Assembly (NCBI GenBank): GCA_023418925.1
Contig: JAEZYS010000016.1
Location: 62,001 to 126,000 of the forward strand
Direction: 5' to 3'
Source: Bacillota bacterium
Lineage (GTDB): Bacteria; Bacillota; Clostridia; Oscillospirales; Ruminococcaceae
Length of the DNA stretch: 64,000 nucleotides
Shown: piece after piece, positions 58,411 to 64,000 of the stretch
Position numbering within the stretch: position 1 is the first letter of the stretch
How the letters are laid out: every line of letters begins with the position of its first letter
Notes under the pieces: generated by a model
What the model was told of the DNA's origin: nothing
What the model saw: only the letters and a program-made list of their open reading frames with translations
Database searches by the model: none
Program-made: the position numbers and the translations under genes

Positions 58411-58725
58411 GTGGCAGTCAATGAAAAAATCAGAATCAAAATCAAAGGTTTCGACCATGCTGTAGTTGATTCAGCAGCTGTAAAGATTGTTGAAGCAGCA
58501 AAGCGCAGCGGTGCCAGAGTATCAGGTCCTATCCCACTTCCGACAGATAAGGAAATTGTTACAATTCTCCGTGCTGTTCATAAGTATAAGGATAGCCGTG
58601 AGCAGTTTGAAATGAGAACTCATAAGAGACTTATTGACGTTATCAGACCAACTGCAAAGACTACTGAAGCATTGCAGGGTCTTGAACTTCCTGCAGGCGT
58701 TGACATCGTAATGGAAATTAAGTAA
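58411..58725 (+). CDS. rpsJ: 30S ribosomal protein S10
   Basis: A 104-aa protein; GTG start with AGGAGG 9 nt upstream. EKIRIKIKGFDHAVVDSAAVKIVEAAKRSG and GPIPLPTDKEIVTILRAVHKYKDSREQFEMRTHKR are diagnostic of S10. First gene of the operon; also acts in antitermination as NusE in known bacteria. Confidence 0.97.
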   Translation: MAVNEKIRIKIKGFDHAVVDSAAVKIVEAAKRSGARVSGPIPLPTDKEIVTILRAVHKYKDSREQFEMRTHKRLIDVIRPTAKTTEALQGLELPAGVDIVMEIK

Positions 58726-58757
58726 GATTTCCGAAAGATTAGTCGACTGCAGGTCAT

Positions 58758-58773
58758 GTTGCGGAAACGCAAC
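58758..58773 (+). other. GNRA-tetraloop hairpin in the rpsJ-rplC spacer
   Basis: GTTGCG-GAAA-CGCAAC, a very stable small hairpin in the 71-nt gap. It may protect mRNA or bind protein. Confidence 0.55.
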
Positions 58774-58796
58774 CAATAACCAAAGGAGGAAAAAAT

Positions 58797-59432
58797 ATGA
58801 CAAAGGCAATCATCGGTAAGAAAATCGGTATGACACAGATTTTCGATGAAGCAGGAAAAGTAATTCCTGTAACAGTCGTTGAAGCCGGCCCATGTGTTGT
58901 AGTTCAGAAGAAGACAATTGAAAACGATGGCTACAATGCAGTACAGTTCGGATTTGGCGATCTTCGTGAAAAGCTTGCAAACAAGCCTGTAAAGGGTCAT
59001 TTTGCAAAAGCTGAAGTTGCAATCAAGAGAACACTCAAGGAATTCAGACTTGAAAACGCAGACGCAGTAAACGTAGGCGATATTGTAAAGGCTGATACAT
59101 TTGAAGTAGGCGACATCATTGATGTAAGCGGCACTTCAAAGGGTAAGGGATTCCAGGGTACAATCAAGAGAAACAACAACTCAAGAATTAAGGAAACTCA
59201 CGGTTCCGGACCTGTTCACAGACATGCCGGTTCAATGGGTGCATGTTCATCACCTTCACGTATCTTCAAGGGCAAGGCTCTTCCAGGTCACATGGGTGCT
59301 GAAAAGACAACTGTTCAGAATCTTGAAATCGTCAAGATAGATGCAGAAAACAATCTTATCGCAATCAGGGGTGCTATTCCGGGACCAAAGAACGGCATAG
59401 TAACAATCGTTGACTGCGTTAAGAAGGCTTAA
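58797..59432 (+). CDS. rplC: 50S ribosomal protein L3
   Basis: A 211-aa protein: KAIIGKKIGMTQIFDEAGKV at the start, the GTSKGKGFQGTIKR segment and the conserved HGSGPVHRHAGSMGACSSPSR loop around the glutamine-methylation region, ending KNGIVTIVDCVKK. L3 is an early assembly protein near the peptidyl transferase centre. AAGGAGG upstream. Confidence 0.97.
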   Translation: MTKAIIGKKIGMTQIFDEAGKVIPVTVVEAGPCVVVQKKTIENDGYNAVQFGFGDLREKLANKPVKGHFAKAEVAIKRTLKEFRLENADAVNVGDIVKADTFEVGDIIDVSGTSKGKGFQGTIKRNNNSRIKETHGSGPVHRHAGSMGACSSPSRIFKGKALPGHMGAEKTTVQNLEIVKIDAENNLIAIRGAIPGPKNGIVTIVDCVKKA

Positions 59433-59450
59433 TGGAAGGAGGAAGCAGAA

Positions 59451-60077
59451 ATGCCTAGTATTAAAGTTCTGGATATGACAGGTAAAGAGGTTTCCAACAT
59501 TGAGCTGTCAGAAGCTATTTTCGGTATAACTCCAAATGAGGCTGCAATGCACACAATGGTTGTGAACTATCTCGCTAATCAGAGACAGGGAACACAGTCC
59601 ACTCTTACAAGAACAGAGGTTGCAGGCGGTGGAAGAAAGCCTTGGAGACAGAAGGGCACAGGCCACGCAAGACAGGGCTCAATCCGTGCACCACAGTGGA
59701 GACACGGCGGTATCGCTCTCGGCCCTAAGCCAAGAAGCTACCGTTTCACAGTAAACAAGAAAGTCAAGAGACTTGCTATGAAATCTGCTTTGTCCGCAAA
59801 GGTTCTCGACAACAACATGATTGTTCTTGATACAATCAAGCTCGAGGAATTCAAGACAAAGACGATCGTAAATATGCTCAAGGCTGTATCCGTAGAGGGT
59901 CAGAAGGCTCTTATCGTAATGCCTGAAGCTGACAGCATGGTTATCAAGAGCGCAGCAAACATTCCTGGCGTAAAGACTGCACTTGTTAACACAATTAATG
60001 TATACGATATTCTTAACTATGACAAGTTCATCGTTGTTAAGGATGCAGTAGCTAAAATTGAGGAGGTGTACGCATAA
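59451..60077 (+). CDS. rplD: 50S ribosomal protein L4
   Basis: A 208-aa protein with GGGRKPWRQKGTGHARQGSI then PQWRHGGIALGPKPRSY, the extended loop lining the exit tunnel. In E. coli L4 represses its own operon through the S10 leader; whether that happens here is unknown, but the leader has a terminator-like hairpin. Overlaps rplW by one base (TAATG). Confidence 0.97.
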   Translation: MPSIKVLDMTGKEVSNIELSEAIFGITPNEAAMHTMVVNYLANQRQGTQSTLTRTEVAGGGRKPWRQKGTGHARQGSIRAPQWRHGGIALGPKPRSYRFTVNKKVKRLAMKSALSAKVLDNNMIVLDTIKLEEFKTKTIVNMLKAVSVEGQKALIVMPEADSMVIKSAANIPGVKTALVNTINVYDILNYDKFIVVKDAVAKIEEVYA

Positions 60078-60367
60078 TGCTGGCACAGGATATCATTTTA
60101 AAGCCTATCATTACTGAAAAGAGCATGGAAGGTCTCCAGGGCAGTAAGTACACCTTTAAGGTAGCTAAATGCGCTAACAAGATCGAAATTGCAAAGGCAG
60201 CTGAAGAACTTTTCGGAGTTAAGGTTGCAAAGGTAAACACAATGCACGTTCGTGGCCGTTCAAAGAGAATGGGAATGAACAGCGGATATACACCTGACTG
60301 GAAGAAGGCAATAATAACTCTTGCAGAAGGTTCTAAGACTATCGAATTCTTCGATGGCATGATGTAA
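60077..60367 (+). CDS. rplW: 50S ribosomal protein L23
   Basis: A 96-aa protein: ILKPIITEKSMEGLQGSKYTFKV at the start and VNTMHVRGRSKRMGMNSGYTPDWKKAIITL later. L23 sits at the tunnel exit and docks trigger factor and SRP. Coupled to rplD. A 138-nt gap follows before rplB. Confidence 0.97.
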   Translation: MLAQDIILKPIITEKSMEGLQGSKYTFKVAKCANKIEIAKAAEELFGVKVAKVNTMHVRGRSKRMGMNSGYTPDWKKAIITLAEGSKTIEFFDGMM

Positions 60368-60505
60368 TGCCTGATGGCATTTACTCCTTTACCGAATATA
60401 CAGTCGCAGGATATGCCACTGTATGAACGGGAGTAAGTATGGAAAGAGATTTCCGCAAAACATCGCAGCCCATATGGGCAAAAAGTAAAAAAGGAGATGA
60501 ATCAC

Positions 60506-61339
60506 ATGGCTATTAAGGCTTATAAACCAACGACAGCTTCAAGACGTCAGATGACTGTTACTGACTACAGCGGACTGTCAAAGGTAGCTCCTGAAAAGAG
60601 CCTGCTTGCACCAGTTAAGAAAAATGCTGGCAGAAACAGCTACGGTAGAATCACTGTTCGTCACAGAGGCGGCGGAAACAGAAGAAAATATAGAATCATT
60701 GATTTCAAGAGAGATAAGGTTGGCATGAATGCTACAGTTCTTACTCTTGAATATGATCCAAACAGAAGCGCATTTATCGCTCTCGTTCAGTATGAAGACG
60801 GCGAGAAGAGATATATTATCGCTCCTAACGGTCTTGCAGTAGGCGACGTAGTTCGTGCTGGTGCAGATGCAGATATCAAGCCAGGTAACTCACTTGAGCT
60901 TGCAAACATCCCAGTAGGTACATTTATTCATAACATTGAGCTTTATCCTGGTAAGGGCGCACAGCTCGTTCGTTCAGCTGGAAATATGGCTCAGCTTATG
61001 GGTAAAGAAGAATCTTACGCACTTGTAAGACTTCCTTCAGGTGAAATGAGAAAAATTGCAATCAACTGTAAGGCTTCAATCGGTCAGGTTTCAAACATTG
61101 ACCATGAAAACGTAAGCCTCGGTAAGGCTGGTAAGACACGTCACCTTGGTTACAGACCAACAGTTCGTGGTTCTGTAATGAACCCTTGCGACCACCCACA
61201 CGGAGGCGGTGAAGGTAAATCACCAGTCGGACGTCCGGGACCTGTTACACCTTGGGGCAAGCCAGCACTCGGTTACAAGACAAGAAAGCAGCATAACCGT
61301 ACTGACAAGTTCATCGTTAAGAGAAGAGGAAGCAAGTAA
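60506..61339 (+). CDS. rplB: 50S ribosomal protein L2
   Basis: A 277-aa protein: AIKAYKPTTASRRQMTVTDYS at the start, the RNYGRITVRHRGGGNRRKYR-type block, and the conserved MNPCDHPHGGGEGKSPVG near the catalytic centre. The ATG at 60506 has AAGGAG with normal spacing; an ATG at 60497 touches that site. The gap before it (60368-60505) holds only small hairpins. Confidence 0.97.
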   Translation: MAIKAYKPTTASRRQMTVTDYSGLSKVAPEKSLLAPVKKNAGRNSYGRITVRHRGGGNRRKYRIIDFKRDKVGMNATVLTLEYDPNRSAFIALVQYEDGEKRYIIAPNGLAVGDVVRAGADADIKPGNSLELANIPVGTFIHNIELYPGKGAQLVRSAGNMAQLMGKEESYALVRLPSGEMRKIAINCKASIGQVSNIDHENVSLGKAGKTRHLGYRPTVRGSVMNPCDHPHGGGEGKSPVGRPGPVTPWGKPALGYKTRKQHNRTDKFIVKRRGSK

Positions 61340-61558
61340 TTTTATTGTAATTTTGCTTAACTGTGTTTTGCGGGTTGCAGAATTTCAGACAGCAGTCTGA
61401 AAAGTAAAATTTACAACTCAATACATGTTTAGGGAATTCAACACTTGTTGAGAACTTAATACTTGTCTTGAGTTTACTCATAGGAATCGTAAAGAGGAAT
61501 GAAAGGGATAAGTTCCCTTCCATCTTGCCTCTGACTGATCAGGAGGGGAGGAAAACCA
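61340..61558 (+). other. Long structured rplB-rpsS spacer
   Basis: 219 nt, against 16-21 nt or overlaps between the genes that follow. It contains hairpins TTCAGAC-AGCA-GTCTGAA (61384-61401), TCAACA-CT-TGTTGA (near 61438-61452) and AAGGGA/TCCCTT (near 61504-61520), before AGGAGGGGAGG at rpsS. No open frame. A candidate cis-regulatory RNA. Confidence 0.5.
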
Positions 61559-61843
61559 ATGAGCAGAAGTATCAAAAAGGGACCTTATGTACAGGAAGTC
61601 CTTTTAAAGAGAGTAGAATCTATGAACGAAGCAGGCGAAAAGAAGGTGCTCAAGACATGGAGCAGATCTTCAACAATATTCCCTGATTTCGTAGGTCATA
61701 CATTTGCTGTTCATGACGGCAGAAAGCATGTCCCTGTATATGTAACAGAGGATATGGTAGGACACAAGCTCGGTGAATTTGCGCCGACAAGAACATTTAA
61801 GGGTCACGCAGGCTCAAAAGTATCCAATAACGGTAAGAAATAA
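61559..61843 (+). CDS. rpsS: 30S ribosomal protein S19
   Basis: A 94-aa protein: MSRSIKKGPYVQEVLLKRV, then KTWSRSSTIFPDFVGHTFAVHDGRKHVPVYV, FAPTRTFKGHAG at the end. Full length. The S19 gene sits in its standard place between L2 and L22. Confidence 0.97.
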   Translation: MSRSIKKGPYVQEVLLKRVESMNEAGEKKVLKTWSRSSTIFPDFVGHTFAVHDGRKHVPVYVTEDMVGHKLGEFAPTRTFKGHAGSKVSNNGKK

Positions 61844-61863
61844 GGTAGAGAGGAGAATTTAAG

Positions 61864-62199
61864 ATGGAAGCAAGAGCATATCTTAAAAATGCTCGCATAG
61901 CACCAAGAAAGGTTCAGATCGTTCTCGACCTCATAAGAGGAAAAGACGTTGAAACTGCTATGGCGATTTTAAAGCATACACCTAAATCTGCCTGTGAATA
62001 CCTGGAGAAGCTTCTGAAGTCCGCGATTGCAAACGCTGAACACAATTTTGGTATGGATAAAGACAATCTTTTCGTATCAGAGTGTTTTGTTTGCCCGGGT
62101 CCGATAATGAAGAGAATTATGCCTAGAGCACAGGGCAGAGCATTCCGTATACTCAAGAGAACATCACATGTTACTCTCGCAGTAAAGGAAAAAGAATAA
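61864..62199 (+). CDS. rplV: 50S ribosomal protein L22
   Basis: A 111-aa protein: ARAYLKNARIAPRKVQIVLDLIRGK, then the C-terminal hairpin MKRIMPRAQGRAFRILKRTSHVTLAV that reaches into the exit tunnel. Full length; AGGAG upstream. Confidence 0.97.
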   Translation: MEARAYLKNARIAPRKVQIVLDLIRGKDVETAMAILKHTPKSACEYLEKLLKSAIANAEHNFGMDKDNLFVSECFVCPGPIMKRIMPRAQGRAFRILKRTSHVTLAVKEKE

Positions 62200-62219
62200 G
62201 TCGAAAGAGGAGGTAAACT

Positions 62220-63008
62220 ATGGGACAGAAAGTAAATCCACACGGACTTCGTGTTGGTGTAATCAAAGATTGGGATTCCCGCTGGTTTGCAAACAAAGCA
62301 GCTTTCGGCGATACTTTGGTTGAGGACTACAACGTTCGTAACTACATTAAGAAGAGCCTGTATGCAGCAGGAGTTCCTCGTATCGAAATCGAAAGATTTG
62401 CAGACAAAGTAAGAATTCATGTTCACTGCGCAAAGCCTGGTATTGTAATAGGCAGAGGCGGAGAAAATATAGAAAAGCTTCGTTCAGCTGTTGAAAAGAT
62501 GATTGGTAAGTCAGTAAACATCAACATAGTTGAAGTTAAGACACCTGATCTTGATGCACAGCTCGTAGCTGAAAGCATTGCATCACAGCTTGAAAACAGA
62601 GTATCATTCAGAAGAGCAATGAAGCAGTCAATCGGCAGAGCAATGAAGCTTGGTGCAAAGGGTATCAAGACAAGAGTTTCAGGACGTCTCGGCGGAGCTG
62701 AAATTGCCAGAGCTGAAAGCTATCATGAAGGTACTATTCCACTCCAGACAATCCGTGCAGATATTGATTACGGAACAGCAGAAGCTGCAACAACATACGG
62801 ACGTCTCGGCGTTAAGGTATGGATCTACAAGGGAGAAATCCTCAAGGGTGATGTAGCTGCAGCTAAGGCAAGAGTAATGGAAAAGCCTGAAAGAAAGCCA
62901 CGCCAGCCAAAGGCTCGTGATGACAGAAGAAACAATAACAATTACGGCCAGCGTCGTGAGGGCGGTTTCAGACCTCGCACAGATAGAAGAGAAGGAGGTA
63001 ACAACTAA
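62220..63008 (+). CDS. rpsC: 30S ribosomal protein S3
   Basis: A 262-aa protein: MGQKVNPHGLRVGVIKDWDS, KH domain with IVIGRGGENIEKLRSAVEKM, the RISGRLGGAEIAR-type block and GVKVWIYKGEIL. It carries a low-complexity C-terminal tail of about 45 residues rich in Arg, Gly, Asn and Asp, longer than in model bacteria. The tail may contact mRNA at the entry site; that is inference. Confidence 0.97.
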   Translation: MGQKVNPHGLRVGVIKDWDSRWFANKAAFGDTLVEDYNVRNYIKKSLYAAGVPRIEIERFADKVRIHVHCAKPGIVIGRGGENIEKLRSAVEKMIGKSVNINIVEVKTPDLDAQLVAESIASQLENRVSFRRAMKQSIGRAMKLGAKGIKTRVSGRLGGAEIARAESYHEGTIPLQTIRADIDYGTAEAATTYGRLGVKVWIYKGEILKGDVAAAKARVMEKPERKPRQPKARDDRRNNNNYGQRREGGFRPRTDRREGGNN

Positions 63009-63433
63009 TGCTGCTTCCAAAAAGAGTTAAATACAGAAGAGTCCATAGAGGAAGAATGACTGGTAAGGCACTCAGAGGTAACAAGGTTTCTAATGGTGAG
63101 TACGGTCTTCAGGCACTTGAACCAGCATGGATTACTTCCAATCAGATAGAATCAGCTCGTATCGCAATGACACGTTACATCAAGCGTGGCGGTCAGGTAT
63201 GGATAAAGATATTCCCAGACAAGCCAGTAACAAAGAAGCCTGCCGAAGTTCGAATGGGTTCCGGTAAGGGTGCTCCTGAGTACTGGGTAGCAGTTGTAAA
63301 GCCAGGCAGAGTATTATTTGAAATTGCCGGCGTTACAGAGGAAATCGCAAGAGAAGCTATGCGTCTTGCTATGCACAAGCTTCCTATAAGATGTAAGTTC
63401 GTAAAACGTGAAGAAGAGGAGGCGAGCGAATAA
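63008..63433 (+). CDS. rplP: 50S ribosomal protein L16
   Basis: A 141-aa protein: MLLPKRVKYRRVHRGRMTGK at the start, VWIKIFPDKPVTKKPAEVRMG and GKGAPEYWVAVVKPGRVLFE. Starts in the stop of rpsC (TAATG). Full length. Confidence 0.97.
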   Translation: MLLPKRVKYRRVHRGRMTGKALRGNKVSNGEYGLQALEPAWITSNQIESARIAMTRYIKRGGQVWIKIFPDKPVTKKPAEVRMGSGKGAPEYWVAVVKPGRVLFEIAGVTEEIAREAMRLAMHKLPIRCKFVKREEEEASE

Positions 63434-63630
63434 TGAAGTCTTCAGAAGTAAGAGATATGACCAGCCTTGAGCTGAACACAAAGCTTACTGATTTAAAGAA
63501 AGAGCTGTTTGCTCTTCGTTTTCAGCTCGCTGTGAATCAGCTTGATAACCCTACACGTTTAAAGGCAGTTAAAAAGGATATTGCCCGCATTAAGACTGTT
63601 ATGCGTGAGCGTTCCGTAGCTCAGCAGTAA
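63433..63630 (+). CDS. rpmC: 50S ribosomal protein L29
   Basis: A 65-aa protein: SSEVRDMTSLELNTKLTDLKKELFALRFQ and a C-terminal KKDIARIKTVMRERS. Coupled to rplP by a TAATG overlap. Confidence 0.97.
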   Translation: MKSSEVRDMTSLELNTKLTDLKKELFALRFQLAVNQLDNPTRLKAVKKDIARIKTVMRERSVAQQ

Positions 63631-63649
63631 GTGAAGGGAGGTCATAAAA

Positions 63650-63907
63650 ATGGCTGAAAGAAATCTTAGAAAATCAAGAATCGGCAATGTAGTTTCAAAT
63701 AAAATGGATAAGACTATTGTTGTTGCAATCGAAGACAACGTAAAACATCCGCTTTACAAGAAGATCATCAAGAGAACTATCAAGCTTAAGGCTCACGATG
63801 AAAACAACACATGCAACATCGGTGACCGCGTTGAAATCATGGAGACACGTCCGCTTTCAAAGGATAAGAGATGGCGTCTTGTTGAGGTTATCGAGAAGGC
63901 TAAGTAA
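63650..63907 (+). CDS. rpsQ: 30S ribosomal protein S17
   Basis: An 85-aa protein: RNLRKSRIGNVVSNKMDKTIVVAIED, HPLYKKIIKRTIKLKAHDE and CNIGDRVEIMETRPLSKDKRWRLVEVI. Full length, GGGAGG upstream. The next gene (L14, by standard order) is outside the window. Confidence 0.97.
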   Translation: MAERNLRKSRIGNVVSNKMDKTIVVAIEDNVKHPLYKKIIKRTIKLKAHDENNTCNIGDRVEIMETRPLSKDKRWRLVEVIEKAK

Positions 63908-64000
63908 TTCAGCATAAAGTAACCGCGCAGATGCATGAGACGCACGGGTGCGTTGTTAAGGCATAGCGGCAATAATAAAGTTTAAGAAGCATAAAGTTGG
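63908..64000 (+). other. Spacer after rpsQ
   Basis: 93 nt with a small ACGCAC/GTGCGT hairpin near 63940-63955. No gene begins before the window ends. Confidence 0.4.

Overview
The window looks like a chromosomal segment of a Gram-positive, spore-forming gut anaerobe of the Ruminococcus type (Oscillospirales). The signs are an AT-rich genome with strong GGAGG-type ribosome binding sites, Thr/Glu-rich linkers behind lipoprotein signal peptides, a Csp/SleC-type germination locus, plant-sugar catabolism (L-arabinose) and a Firmicutes-style S10 ribosomal protein operon. No rRNA, intact tRNA or CRISPR array was found, so the taxonomic placement is an inference.

Bases 1-17892 are the right-hand part of a siphovirus-like prophage; its other end lies left of the window. 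Leftward (minus strand) genes run from a Cro-like regulator through small early genes, a methyltransferase, a HUH replication-type protein, HNH nuclease, small and large terminase and portal to tail genes. The prophage is probably defective: the start of a prohead protease is fused in frame to the end of a tape-measure protein, so the capsid, connector and tail-tube genes are gone. Rightward from the CI/Cro switch come a CI-like repressor, an ImmA-type metallopeptidase, an unusual AT-rich cargo block (12375-16548) and a tyrosine integrase. The cargo block has four related genes with a DFRN-xx-WGM motif, mostly lipoproteins, plus two other membrane proteins. Each gene follows the same 15-16 nt leader, and three are also preceded by a relic of the 3' end of an immA gene, so this looks like a cassette array. 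The right end of the prophage is the 3' part of a tRNA-Pro(CGG) gene.

Bases 17893-33300 hold two envelope-protein genes and a secreted metallo-hydrolase, then a complete ribose operon (rbsR-rbsK-rbsD-rbsA-rbsC-rbsB) followed by deoC, then a germination operon: an 87-aa unknown protein, two S8-family Csp-like proteases with intact triads, and a SleC-like cortex lytic enzyme.

Bases 33300-46900 are on the minus strand. A cation/proton antiporter is preceded by a well-matched fluoride (crcB) riboswitch with an attenuator. Next is an L-arabinose locus: AraR and an AraC-type regulator, an ABC importer with two permeases, then araB, a transaldolase, araA and araD, which together carry imported arabinose to D-xylulose 5-phosphate.

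Bases 46900-57950 are a mixed housekeeping and accessory stretch: lactonase-like metallo-hydrolase, DJ-1/PfpI protein, nitroreductase, an orphan membrane protein bracketed by inverted 22-nt terminator sequences, lipoprotein esterase, MerR regulator with GNAT and PNPOx-like genes, LysE exporter, prolyl-tRNA synthetase and small envelope proteins. From 58074 to the right edge runs the S10 operon (rpsJ, rplC, rplD, rplW, rplB, rpsS, rplV, rpsC, rplP, rpmC, rpsQ), with a structured leader holding a terminator-like hairpin and a long rplB-rpsS spacer.
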